NCBI GenBank assembly: GCA_965658725.1
Contig: CBFHUI010000004.1
Span: 3,034 to 67,033, forward strand
DNA length: 64,000 bases
Reading direction: 5' to 3'
Source of the DNA: UBA7985 sp965658725
Lineage (GTDB): Bacteria > Pseudomonadota > Alphaproteobacteria > UBA7985
The notes beneath the pieces are model-generated. The model saw only the letters and a program-made list of their open reading frames with translations. It had not been told where the DNA came from and made no database searches. Below are positions 15,966 to 24,311 of the stretch, one piece after another. Every line of letters starts with the position of its first letter. Position 1 is the stretch's first letter. The position numbers and the translations under genes were made by a program.

Positions 15966-16961
15966 TTATCCGACATCGTCCTTGAGGCTTCTGGCCAGCA
16001 GTTGGGTCATGAGGTCCTGAGGCGAGAGATTGTCCCGGATGAGCTGCCCCACGGCCTGCGAGATCGGCAGATCCAGCGCAGCGGTGCGCGCTCCGGCCAG
16101 CAGGGCGAGCGCGGCCTGCGCGCCTTCGACCGTGATGCCTTGGGCGAGTAGGGCATCAGCCTGCCCGCCTAGTCCCAGCTGAACACCAAAGCGATGATTG
16201 CGCGACTGGCTGTCCTGACAGGTCAGCGCCAGATCGCCAAGACCGGCCAACCCAGCAGCCGTCCGCTGCTGCCCGCCGTAAACAGCGATGACCCGCTCGA
16301 TCTCCCGGAGGCCGCGCGTCATCAGTGCTGATCGCGCGCTCGCGCCCAGCCCCATACCGTCCGAACAGCCACAGGCGATGGCAATCACGTTCTTGAGGGC
16401 CCCGCAGACCTGCACGCCAACAGGGTCGTCGCGCTGATATAGGCGGAGTTGGGGTGTGCTCAGCTGTTCGATCATGGCGGTTTGAACGCCGTTGGCGGCG
16501 AGCGTCAGAGCGGTCGGACGACCTGCAAACAAGTCTGCGGCAAAGGAAGGCCCGCTCAGTACCGCCAGACCACCGGGCGGGCTCAAGGCTTCGCTCAACA
16601 AGTCGCCCGTAGCGGTGGCAAAGCCCTTGGAAACGGTGACAACTTGGCAAGTCTGGGGCACGTGCGGGGCCAGCGCGGCAAAGACCTCAGCCTGCGCGCG
16701 TGCCTTGACCGCAAGGATCAGGACGTCGCCAGGCGCCATTGCTTCGCCTGCCGCGCCAAAGCGGTCGAGCGTGCCAGCCCGTACACCAGTGAGCGGCAAA
16801 CAACCCGGTACGCGCGGGTTGTGGCCATCGTGGTTCAGCCGTTCTGCCTGCTCAGGATCCCGGCACCAAAGCTGCACCGACACATCGGCCGAGAGCCAGA
16901 CTTTGGCCAGCGCGGAGCCAAAGGCACCGGCGCCAACAATATGCACGCTCCCCCGGCTCAC
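15966..16961 (-). CDS. gpsA: Glycerol-3-phosphate dehydrogenase [NAD(P)+]
   Basis: This 331-residue cytoplasmic enzyme reduces dihydroxyacetone phosphate to sn-glycerol-3-phosphate for phospholipid synthesis. The Rossmann motif VGAGAFGSALA is at ~8-18. VSKGFA, LSGPSFA, GALKNVIAIACG (catalytic Lys) and GLAGLGDLALTC are all in family order. The start is GTG 16961, which has only a weak binding site. A strong GGGAGGAG instead serves a 10-codon ORF that begins at ATG 16990 and whose TGA overlaps this GTG (GTGA). Confidence 0.93.
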   Translation of the reverse strand: MSRGSVHIVGAGAFGSALAKVWLSADVSVQLWCRDPEQAERLNHDGHNPRVPGCLPLTGVRAGTLDRFGAAGEAMAPGDVLILAVKARAQAEVFAALAPHVPQTCQVVTVSKGFATATGDLLSEALSPPGGLAVLSGPSFAADLFAGRPTALTLAANGVQTAMIEQLSTPQLRLYQRDDPVGVQVCGALKNVIAIACGCSDGMGLGASARSALMTRGLREIERVIAVYGGQQRTAAGLAGLGDLALTCQDSQSRNHRFGVQLGLGGQADALLAQGITVEGAQAALALLAGARTAALDLPISQAVGQLIRDNLSPQDLMTQLLARSLKDDVG

Positions 16962-16990
16962 TGGCCTGCGTTCAAAAAGTGTTGAAGCAT
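16958..16990 (-). CDS. Ten-residue leader ORF overlapping the gpsA start
   Basis: ATG 16990 is preceded five bases upstream by GGGAGGAG, the best ribosome binding site in this region. The frame reads MLQHFLNAGQ and stops at TGA, whose first base pair of letters overlaps the GTG start of gpsA (CAGTGAGCC). The arrangement suggests that ribosomes loaded here re-initiate at gpsA. It may instead reflect chance, since a stop is common in any frame. Confidence 0.4.
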   Translation of the reverse strand: MLQHFLNAGQ

Positions 16991-17066
16991 AGCGGCTCCT
17001 CCCTTGTTCTCAGGGCCATTAGTCTGCACATCACTTGTATTCCATATCAGTAGAAAGCGCCGCTTG

Positions 17067-18977
17067 ATGACCGACAATACAGCCAACCCCGGCCAATCCA
17101 AAGACGCCGCCGGGTCGGCAGTTCCCCGGACCAAAGGCCCTTCCGCCGGGACGCCAGCTGGCTCTGGCGGCGCGCCGGATACGCCAAAGGCGTCTTACGA
17201 GCGGGACGGCAACCAATTCGTTACTGCACTGAACCTGCTGCGCTACCTCTGGCCTGCTGACAAGCCGCGTCTGCGGTTGCTGTTCGTTCTGACTGGACTG
17301 GCGATTTTGGCTGGACAGCTGTTCCTGGCCGTGACGCCGTTGGTGTTTGCAACGGCGGTGGATGCGGTTGGGGGTGAGGGCGCCTTTCCGAACGCTTCTC
17401 TGGCGTTGATCGTCGGTCTCGTCGCCGCCTTTGGCCTCGCGCGCTTGCTGGCGCAGGGCAGTCAGGAGCTGAGTTCCGCGCTGTTTATCTTCGTGGGACA
17501 GAACGGGATTCGCACGGTTGCGCTGGAAACCTTCAAACACCTGCACCAGTTGAGCCTGCGCTTCCACCTCGACCGTCAGACCGGGGGGTTGAGCCGGGCG
17601 ATTGAGCGGGGGACAAAGGGCATCGAATTCGTGCTGCGGATGATGACCTTTAACCTCGTGCCCACGACTTTTGCGATTGTGATCGTAAGCGTCATCCTAC
17701 TGGTCAACTTCGGTGCGATTTACGCCATCATCACCTTTGTCACCGTGGTCGGTTACATCATTTACACGATCGCCGTAACCGAATGGCGCATCAAGTATCG
17801 CCGGATGATGAACCAGACCGACTCAGAAGCGACGACCAAGGCTGTAGACTCGCTGCTGAACTACGAGACGGTGAAGTATTTCTCCAACGAAGACCACGAA
17901 GCCGTGCGCTATGACAGCGCGCTGCGAGGCTACGAGTCCGCTGCGGTGAACAGCCAGCTGTCCCTGTCACTGCTCAACCTCGGCCAAGGCGTGATCATCG
18001 CGGGTGGGCTGGTGCTGCTGCTCAGCCTGGCTGTGCCGTCCGTCATGTCGGGCGAGATGACCGTGGGCGACTTTGTGGCGATTCAAGCCTATCTGATCCA
18101 GCTTTACCTCCCGCTCAACTTCCTCGGTTTCGCCTACCGTGAGATCAAACAGGGGCTGGTGGACATGGAGTACATGTTCAACCTGCTCGAAGTGGAGCGC
18201 GAAGTGCCTGACGGGCCTGGCGCAACAGATATTGCCGTAAGCGGCGGTCTGCTGGCCTTCCGCGATGTTGATTTTGGCTACAACAACGATCGCCAGATTC
18301 TGCACAAGCTCGATTTTGAGGTGCAGCCGGGAAAGACGTTGGCCATTGTCGGGCCGAGTGGTTCGGGCAAGTCTACCATCGGCCGCATGCTGTTCCGCTT
18401 CTATGACGTCTGGGACGGTGGCATTGAGATCGACGGGCAAGACTTGCGGGGCGTGACGCAGTCTTCCCTGCGCGAGGTGATCGGGATCGTGCCGCAGGAC
18501 ACCGTGCTGTTCAACGACACCATCGCCTATAACATCGCCTATGGCCGCCCGAATGCGAGCCGCGATGAGGTGATCGAAGCGGCCAAGCTGGCGCAGATCC
18601 ACAACTTCATCCTTGATCTCCCCGAAGGCTACGACACTCGCGTGGGTGAGCGAGGGCTCAAGCTCTCAGGCGGGGAGCGTCAGCGGGTCTCGATCGCGCG
18701 GACGATCCTGAAAAATCCGGCCATCTTGCTGTTCGACGAAGCCACTTCGGCCCTCGACACCGACACCGAGTCGGCGATTCAGGCGTCTTTGGCAGCGGTT
18801 TCCCGGGATCGCACCACGCTCGTAATCGCGCACCGCCTCTCGACTGTGGTCGATGCAGACGAGATTATTGTGCTCGATAAGGGCCGAATCGTCGAAAAAG
18901 GCGCGCATCAGGCGCTTTTGGAGCGCGATGGGGTCTATGCGCACATGTGGCATTCGCAACAGGAAGCTGATGAGTAA
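17067..18977 (+). CDS. ABC exporter of the Atm1/HMT1 family (fused permease-ATPase)
   Basis: This 636-residue half-transporter works as a dimer in the inner membrane. About six membrane helices fill residues ~60-350. The segment ATTKAVDSLLNYETVKYFSNE is the hallmark of the Atm1 / ABCB7 group, which exports glutathione-linked sulphur or metal compounds. The ATPase domain (~390-630) has Walker A GPSGSGKST, Q-loop PQDTVLF, signature LSGGERQR, Walker B ILLFDEATSALD and an H-loop histidine. The N-terminal ~45 residues are Gly/Ala/Thr/Pro-rich and disordered. The frame is open to TTG 17004, but ATG 17067 fits the family better. It diverges from gpsA. Confidence 0.92.
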   Translation: MTDNTANPGQSKDAAGSAVPRTKGPSAGTPAGSGGAPDTPKASYERDGNQFVTALNLLRYLWPADKPRLRLLFVLTGLAILAGQLFLAVTPLVFATAVDAVGGEGAFPNASLALIVGLVAAFGLARLLAQGSQELSSALFIFVGQNGIRTVALETFKHLHQLSLRFHLDRQTGGLSRAIERGTKGIEFVLRMMTFNLVPTTFAIVIVSVILLVNFGAIYAIITFVTVVGYIIYTIAVTEWRIKYRRMMNQTDSEATTKAVDSLLNYETVKYFSNEDHEAVRYDSALRGYESAAVNSQLSLSLLNLGQGVIIAGGLVLLLSLAVPSVMSGEMTVGDFVAIQAYLIQLYLPLNFLGFAYREIKQGLVDMEYMFNLLEVEREVPDGPGATDIAVSGGLLAFRDVDFGYNNDRQILHKLDFEVQPGKTLAIVGPSGSGKSTIGRMLFRFYDVWDGGIEIDGQDLRGVTQSSLREVIGIVPQDTVLFNDTIAYNIAYGRPNASRDEVIEAAKLAQIHNFILDLPEGYDTRVGERGLKLSGGERQRVSIARTILKNPAILLFDEATSALDTDTESAIQASLAAVSRDRTTLVIAHRLSTVVDADEIIVLDKGRIVEKGAHQALLERDGVYAHMWHSQQEADE

Positions 18978-19066
18978 CTGCCGCAAGGCTTAGCACTGGC
19001 TTTTCCACAGTTCTTTGCGTAGAAAGCTGCATCCGTTTGACCACGATTTAAGTAGGAGCGAGGCTC

Positions 19067-19357
19067 ATGTCCCGCCGCTGTGATTTTGTTGGCCGTAAGC
19101 CACAAGCTGGTAACACCGTTTCGCACGCTATGAACAAGCGTCGCCGCCGGTGGCTGCCAAACCTGCAAAACGCGACCCTGCACTCTGATATTCTGCAGGA
19201 AGGTGTCCGCGTTCGTCTGTCCACTCGTGCGATCCGCACCATCGAAAAGAACGGTGGTCTGGACAGCTTCCTGATGGGCACCCCGAACCGCAAGCTGGGT
19301 CCAGATGCGCTTGAGATCAAGAAGCGTCTGGAAAAGGCTCAGGCTGCTGCTGCCTAA
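19067..19357 (+). CDS. rpmB: 50S ribosomal protein L28
   Basis: This 96-residue basic protein begins SRRCDFVGRKPQAGNTVSHAMNKRRRRW, the conserved L28 start, and continues with NLQNATL and the RLSTRAIRTIEK rRNA-binding segment. GGAGCGAGG lies just upstream of ATG 19067. Its TAA is followed directly, with no gap, by the stop codon of queG on the other strand, and no terminator lies between. Confidence 0.97.
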   Translation: MSRRCDFVGRKPQAGNTVSHAMNKRRRRWLPNLQNATLHSDILQEGVRVRLSTRAIRTIEKNGGLDSFLMGTPNRKLGPDALEIKKRLEKAQAAAA

Positions 19358-20416
19358 CTAAGGCAACTGTGCGAGCGCCCACTGGGCGCTTTCAGCCACG
19401 ATTGAGTTTTCAGAGCGTGCGAGCTGCTTTAGTGGCTCGCGCGCTTTTTCTTGTCCTGAATTTCCTAAGCAAATGCTCAGGTTGCGCAGGAAGCGGACGA
19501 TCCCGATGCGCTTGATGGGCGAGCCGGCGAAGGCTTCGCGAAAGCGCGTGTCATCGAAGTCGGTGAAGTCTAGCAGCTGCGCCTGATCCACCACATCCCG
19601 CGGCTTGAAGCCTGCTTCTGCGGTCGCCTGAGCAAACTTGTTCCACGGACAAACGGCAAGGCAGTCGTCACAGCCATAGATCCGGTTGCCCATAGCCTTT
19701 CGAAACGCCACGGGAATAGGGCCCTCGTGCTCGATGCTCAGATAAGCCAGACAGCGCGTGGCGTCCAACTGATAGGGCGCCGGAATGGCCTGGGTGGGGC
19801 ATATGTCGATGCAGCGGGTGCAGCTGCCGCAGTGGTCTTCGGTTGGCGTGTCGGGCGGCAGGTCGAAGCTTAGGTAAATCACCCCCAGAAACAGCCACGA
19901 GCCGAAGTCGGGAGAGACGAGGTTGGTGTGCTTGCCTTGCCAGCCCACTTGCGTCTGCGCGGCGAGGGCCTTTTCCGGCACTGGGGCTGTATCGACGAAG
20001 ACTTTCAGCTCCCGGCCCGTCTGCTCCCCAATCCAACGCCCCAAACGCTTGAGACGCTTTTTGAGGATGTCGTGATAGTCCCGGTTTTCGGCATAAACGG
20101 AGACATTGGCCCGCGCGGGCTGGCTCAGGCGCTTGAGCGGGTCGTCTTCCGGGCCATAGTTCAGGCCGACAATGACTGTTGAGCGCGCGTCGGGCCAAAG
20201 GGTTTGCGGGTCCGACCGCTGGTCGAGCCGGCGCTCCATCCAGTCCATGGTCCCGTGCTCGCCTTGAGCGACAAAGGACTGATAGCGGGCGGTGTTTCGC
20301 TGGGGGATGCTGGCCGGGCCGAACCCCACGCTGTCAAAGCCAAGCGCCAGCGCCTCCGCTCGGATCGCGTCGCGCAGCGCCGTGGGGTCAGAGAGGGTCG
20401 ATGTCGCCTCGGGCAT
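19358..20416 (-). CDS. queG: Epoxyqueuosine reductase
   Basis: This 352-residue cobalamin-dependent iron-sulphur enzyme catalyses the last step of queuosine formation in tRNA, reducing epoxyqueuosine to queuosine. Two 4Fe-4S motifs are visible, CGSCTRCIDICP and CDDCLAVCP, after the N-terminal cobalamin-binding part (MDWMERRLDQR, VGLNYG). The C terminus resembles a HEAT-like repeat. ATG 20416 is chosen because it gives the family N terminus and overlaps the end of tgt by 29 bases. A longer frame from 20464 would run deep into tgt. Confidence 0.93.
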   Translation of the reverse strand: MPEATSTLSDPTALRDAIRAEALALGFDSVGFGPASIPQRNTARYQSFVAQGEHGTMDWMERRLDQRSDPQTLWPDARSTVIVGLNYGPEDDPLKRLSQPARANVSVYAENRDYHDILKKRLKRLGRWIGEQTGRELKVFVDTAPVPEKALAAQTQVGWQGKHTNLVSPDFGSWLFLGVIYLSFDLPPDTPTEDHCGSCTRCIDICPTQAIPAPYQLDATRCLAYLSIEHEGPIPVAFRKAMGNRIYGCDDCLAVCPWNKFAQATAEAGFKPRDVVDQAQLLDFTDFDDTRFREAFAGSPIKRIGIVRFLRNLSICLGNSGQEKAREPLKQLARSENSIVAESAQWALAQLP

Positions 20417-21518
20417 AGCCAGCCAGCACTCCCGCTTCAAAGTCCGCGAAGGCCCCGGCTTCAATCGCCGAGCGCATGCGCGCCATCAGGTCCTGATAGT
20501 GCTGGATATTGTGCCACGTCAGCAGCATCGCGCCGAGCATTTCGTCAGCGCGGTGCAAATGCCGGATGTAGGCGCGGGAATAGTTGCGGCAGGCGGGGCA
20601 GCTACAGTCCTCATCGATCGGCCGTGGGTCGTCCTGATGCCGGGCGTTGCGCATGTTGATCGGGCCTCGCCAAGTGAAGGCCTGCCCCGTCCGTCCCGAG
20701 CGCGTTGGCAGCACGCAGTCGAACTGATCGACCCCGCGCTTGACCCCACCGATCAGATCCAAGGGCTTACCCACGCCCATAAGGTAACGTGGCTTTTCAC
20801 GGGGGAGAAAGGGCTCGCAGACATCGAGCGTCTCAAACATCAGTTCCTGCCCCTCACCCACGGCCAGACCGCCGATGGCGATGCCGTGGAAGTCCATGGG
20901 CGTCAGCGCCTTGATCGACTCTTCGCGCAAGTCCGCAAACACTGACCCTTGCGCAATACCATAAACCCCGTACCCGGTCCGCTCGACCCATGCCTCGCGT
21001 GAGCGCTTAGCCCAGCGCACGGAGAGCTGCATGGAGTTATAGGCCCCGGCTTTGTCGATCGGGAAAGGCGTGCACTCGTCCAGTGCCATGGTAATCGTAG
21101 CGTCCAGCAAGCGCTGGATGTCCATGGAATCTTCCGGCGTAAGCCTGTGCTTGGAGCCGTCGATATGGCTGCGGAAGGTCACGCCCTCCTCCGTCAGCTT
21201 GCGCAGATCAGCCAGCGACATGACTTGATAGCCGCCAGAATCGGTCAGGATCGGACCTTCCCAGTTCATGAACTGGTGCAAGCCGCCAAGGTTATGGATG
21301 CGCTGTGCCGTTGGGCGGATCATCAGATGGTAGGTGTTGCCCAGAATGATTTCTGCGCCAGTGGAACGCACGCTCTCGGGTGTCATGGCTTTGACAGTAG
21401 CGGCGGTGCCAACGGGCATGAAGGCAGGGGTTTCGACCGTGCCGTGCGCGGTGTGGATCCGACCCCGGCGCGCGGCGCCATCGGTGTTCAGAAGCTCAAA
21501 GGAAAATGGCGTGCTCAT
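20388..21518 (-). CDS. tgt: tRNA-guanine(34) transglycosylase
   Basis: This 376-residue TIM-barrel enzyme exchanges guanine 34 of tRNA-Asp, -Asn, -His and -Tyr for preQ1. Substrate-site motifs ILTDSGGYQVMSL and GIAIGGLAVGEG are present, and the zinc site reads DCSCPAC followed by His in LLTWHNIQHY. The start ATG 21518 overlaps the queA stop (ATGA). It is the third gene of the four-gene queuosine operon. Confidence 0.96.
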   Translation of the reverse strand: MSTPFSFELLNTDGAARRGRIHTAHGTVETPAFMPVGTAATVKAMTPESVRSTGAEIILGNTYHLMIRPTAQRIHNLGGLHQFMNWEGPILTDSGGYQVMSLADLRKLTEEGVTFRSHIDGSKHRLTPEDSMDIQRLLDATITMALDECTPFPIDKAGAYNSMQLSVRWAKRSREAWVERTGYGVYGIAQGSVFADLREESIKALTPMDFHGIAIGGLAVGEGQELMFETLDVCEPFLPREKPRYLMGVGKPLDLIGGVKRGVDQFDCVLPTRSGRTGQAFTWRGPINMRNARHQDDPRPIDEDCSCPACRNYSRAYIRHLHRADEMLGAMLLTWHNIQHYQDLMARMRSAIEAGAFADFEAGVLAGYARGDIDPL

Positions 21519-22564
21519 GAGGGGTCGCGAAGCTCCAGAAAACAACCGTCGCCGTAGCTGAAGAAGCGGTAGCGCTGGGCGACGGCGTGTGCGTAGGCGG
21601 CTTTCATGGCGTCCGTGCCGCTGAAGGCACAGACCAGCATGAACAGCGTCGATTGCGGTAAGTGAAAGTTGGTGATCAGCGCATCGACCACCTCGAAGCG
21701 GTCGCCGGGCTTGAGGAAAATATCCGTGTTCATCGCGCCTTCTTTCCCCCGCAGGCTTTCCAGCGCGCGCAGCACGGTCGTTCCCACCGCCACCACGCGC
21801 CGGCCTTCGGCCTTGGCGGCGCGGATACGGGCGGCGTTTTCGGCGTCCAGCGCGCAGGATTCGCTGTGCATCTGGTGGTCAGATACGTCGTCAACACGGA
21901 CTGGGGCAAAGGTACCCAGACCGACGTCGAGCCGGACTTCTGCCGTCTCCAACCCCTTGGCCGTGACCAGTGCGTCGAGGGTTTCCTCGTCGAAATGCAG
22001 GCTGGCCGTTGGTGCAGCGAGGGAGCCTTTCTCACGGCCGCAGAAGGTTCGGTAGTCGTCACGATCCTGCACTTCGCCACCCTTTTCCCGGCGGATATAG
22101 GGTGGGAGCGGCATGTGCCCCTGCGCGTCGATGGCGTCGAGCACGCTGCTGCCTTCTGCCGCGAAGCGCAGGCCGATGTCGGCACCATCCTTGGCCTCGA
22201 CAGTGGCGGTCAGCGTGTCAGCGAACAGCAGGCGGTCGCCGGGTTCGAGCTTCTTGCCCGGCTTGGCGTAGCAGATCCACGTATCGCTCTGCTCCGTCTC
22301 GGCGACCAGCGTGACTTCGATCTGCCCGTCAAACACCCGCTCCCCCCGCTGCCGCCGACCGATCAGACGGCTGGCAAAGACCTGCGAGTTGTTGAACACC
22401 AGCAAATCACCGGTGCGCAGGCAGGCGTCGAGTTGCGCGAAGGTTCGATCCACCAGCGCACCATCTGCCGCAACGTGCAGCAGCTTTGCCGCGGAACGGG
22501 GGTAGAGAGGGCGCTGCGCGATGAGGTCTTCGGGCAGCGCGAAATCGAAGTCGCTAAGCCGCAT
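21515..22564 (-). CDS. queA: S-adenosylmethionine:tRNA ribosyltransferase-isomerase
   Basis: This 349-residue enzyme adds the epoxycyclopentanediol ring from SAM to preQ1-modified tRNA. The N terminus MRLSDFDFALPEDLIAQ, then VFNNSQV, VGLGTFAPVR and FHLPQSTLFMLVCAF near the C terminus, are typical. It overlaps the upstream transporter gene by 11 bases and the downstream tgt by four, so the operon is tightly coupled. ATG 22564 is preferred over a start at 22585 because it gives the conserved N terminus. Confidence 0.96.
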   Translation of the reverse strand: MRLSDFDFALPEDLIAQRPLYPRSAAKLLHVAADGALVDRTFAQLDACLRTGDLLVFNNSQVFASRLIGRRQRGERVFDGQIEVTLVAETEQSDTWICYAKPGKKLEPGDRLLFADTLTATVEAKDGADIGLRFAAEGSSVLDAIDAQGHMPLPPYIRREKGGEVQDRDDYRTFCGREKGSLAAPTASLHFDEETLDALVTAKGLETAEVRLDVGLGTFAPVRVDDVSDHQMHSESCALDAENAARIRAAKAEGRRVVAVGTTVLRALESLRGKEGAMNTDIFLKPGDRFEVVDALITNFHLPQSTLFMLVCAFSGTDAMKAAYAHAVAQRYRFFSYGDGCFLELRDPS

Positions 22565-23153
22565 TCGTCGAGCCGGAGCGTGCAAAAACGCCGGCGATCA
22601 GAAGGCGGAAGGGCACGAGGGCGACGACGGCGACAACGACCTTCACGCCGAAATCAACCGACGCATAGTTCATCCAGTTACCGGCGCCGCTGGCCGCGAT
22701 GCTGTAGAAAATCACAGTGTCGATCAGGCTGGCAATCAGGGAGCTGACCAAGGGCCCAAACCACCAGGCTTGCTGGCGCAGGGCGTTAAAGACGGACACG
22801 TCGAGTACTTGGCCAACGACAAAGGCGCTCAGTGAGCCCAGTGCAATCCGGCCTACAGACCACGGGTCGGTGAAACCTTCGCCAATGTTGCCGCCGCTGA
22901 GGAGGAAGTACGCCACCCCGCCCCCGAAACCGATGGCAATCACCCAAAACGCCCGCCGCGCGCCGAACAGGCGGTTGATGACGTCGGTGATCAGAAAGGC
23001 GACAGGAAAGGTGAACTGGCCATAGTTGAACCAGTTGGCATTCAACCACTCGATCGGCATGGCGACGAGCACATTTGAGATATAGACGATAAAGGCCATG
23101 AGCGCGCCGGCAACCACCAGCGCAAGCAGATTGGCGTTCTGCTGCTGAGTCAT
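22554..23153 (-). CDS. Queuosine precursor transporter (YhhQ/VUT family)
   Basis: This 199-residue protein has about six membrane helices. The segment FTFPVAFLITDVINRLFGARRA is the family hallmark, shared with E. coli YhhQ, which imports preQ0 and preQ1. It is the first gene of a leftward operon with queA, tgt and queG. GGAG lies about seven bases before the start. The grouping implies import of 7-deazaguanine precursors followed by tRNA insertion and maturation. The early pathway genes queC, queD, queE and queF are not in this window. Confidence 0.92.
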   Translation of the reverse strand: MTQQQNANLLALVVAGALMAFIVYISNVLVAMPIEWLNANWFNYGQFTFPVAFLITDVINRLFGARRAFWVIAIGFGGGVAYFLLSGGNIGEGFTDPWSVGRIALGSLSAFVVGQVLDVSVFNALRQQAWWFGPLVSSLIASLIDTVIFYSIAASGAGNWMNYASVDFGVKVVVAVVALVPFRLLIAGVFARSGSTNAA

Positions 23154-23253
23154 TTGTTTTCTCCAGTTTTTCCCCGTCTGCGGCCCAACGAGCAGGAGGC
23201 TCGCGGGTTCAACGCATCGGGTCGGGTAACGGCTTGCTTCTAGGGGATTTTTG

Positions 23254-24213
23254 TCACGGACGCCACAGCAAGACGGCGATCATGGTGGGCAGCAGACCTA
23301 TGAAATTGTTGTCTGTCGCAACAAACACGAGGAACTCACCCGGATCGGAGGTCGCCATTACGGCGACTGATTCCACATTCGCTACTGGACCCAGCAACGG
23401 GTCGAGGTCGAGGATGGCTTGGGGTTGCAGGCGGTTGCCTGCCGCGATGTCTTCAATCGGCACGACCATCAGCCGATTGCTCAACGGCTCGCGCATGGAG
23501 ACAAACTTGCGCTCGCTGATCACCAGAAAGCGGCCGTCGGGGGTGACGTCTGCACCGGTCGGGGCGAAGACCTGATCCCACTCGTAGACGAGGATTGGCC
23601 AGTCGTCCGGCTCGCCTTCATAAATCCAGGCGCGCAGACCCCCCTCGCGCTCGACCCCTTCAGCGATGGCGAGCAAGCGGCTGTCGGGCAAGGTGGCGAG
23701 GGCTTCGACACCTTTGGAATTACGCGCAAGGCCCCGCAGAGCGGTGGGAACAGGCAGGTTGCTGATCCGTGTGCCCTCGCGCATGACGCCAACCCGGTGA
23801 CGCTCCTCAAAGCCAAAGGCCAGCCGCTCTTCCCACACCGCCAGCGATTCTGCTTGCCGCGCGGGTAAGCCGGTTTGCGCATCCAGCAGCCGTTCGATGG
23901 TCAGCCGATCATCTCGAAACCCTGTCACCCTTAGGCCTGATCCGGTTTCAAACAGTAGGTCGCCTCGCAGCAGATCGCCATTGTCAGTCACAGCCAGAAT
24001 GCGGATGCCGTCGGCGGTCCCTGCCGGCACCAGCCCAGCCCCCAGACCGCTCACCCCACCCAGCCGCCGGTCGTCTGAGCTCAGCGCCAGCCCGCCAACC
24101 CAAGTGAAAGCGTCAGGCAGTTCTGCAGGTTCGGGCAGGGGGGTGCTCACAAGGGACACGTGACGCTGTGCCAGTGCTGCAGGCGGCGCGGTCAGAACCA
24201 GCGTCGCAAACAT
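23254..24213 (-). CDS. Phytase-like esterase domain protein, exported
   Basis: The ~319-residue protein fits the esterase-like activity of phytase family, a beta-propeller-like group. Visible features are LGGVSGLG near the start, ILAVTDNGDLLRG, FRDDRLTIERLLD, QAESLAVWEERLAFGFEE, KGVEALATLPDSRLLAI, and an APTGADVTPDGRFLVI strand. A signal peptide ending AALAQ is evident, but the start is unsure. ATG 24213 has no clear ribosome site, and TTG 24231 or 24294 are alternatives. The gene follows infB, where rbfA stands in many alphaproteobacteria. Its substrate is unknown and phytase activity is not implied. Confidence 0.75.
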   Translation of the reverse strand: MFATLVLTAPPAALAQRHVSLVSTPLPEPAELPDAFTWVGGLALSSDDRRLGGVSGLGAGLVPAGTADGIRILAVTDNGDLLRGDLLFETGSGLRVTGFRDDRLTIERLLDAQTGLPARQAESLAVWEERLAFGFEERHRVGVMREGTRISNLPVPTALRGLARNSKGVEALATLPDSRLLAIAEGVEREGGLRAWIYEGEPDDWPILVYEWDQVFAPTGADVTPDGRFLVISERKFVSMREPLSNRLMVVPIEDIAAGNRLQPQAILDLDPLLGPVANVESVAVMATSDPGEFLVFVATDNNFIGLLPTMIAVLLWRP

Positions 24214-24229
24214 CAGGCTGCAGAACGGC

Positions 24230-24284
24230 AAAAGGCCCCCGAAGCGGGAGCCCTTTGGCGGAGCCTTGGCGTTGCAAGGCTCCG
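24230..24284 (-). terminator. Two hairpins after infB, possible terminator
   Basis: First, a perfect 10-base-pair stem CGGAGCCTTG / CAAGGCTCCG (24259-24268 and 24275-24284). Then, further along the minus strand, an imperfect stem AAAGGGCTCCCG / CGGGGGCCTTT (24231-24256) ends in TTTT. The position 28 bases after the infB stop suits an operon terminator, but the T-tract is short and the downstream gene may be read through. Confidence 0.5.
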
Positions 24285-24311
24285 TTCGATGCAAGGATGC
24301 AGTGGCGAACA

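Noticed and set aside
23154..23253. preQ1 riboswitch before the queuosine operon
   Set aside because: A CGAGC/GCTCG hairpin is present, but the short conserved core of known preQ1 aptamers is not recognisable.
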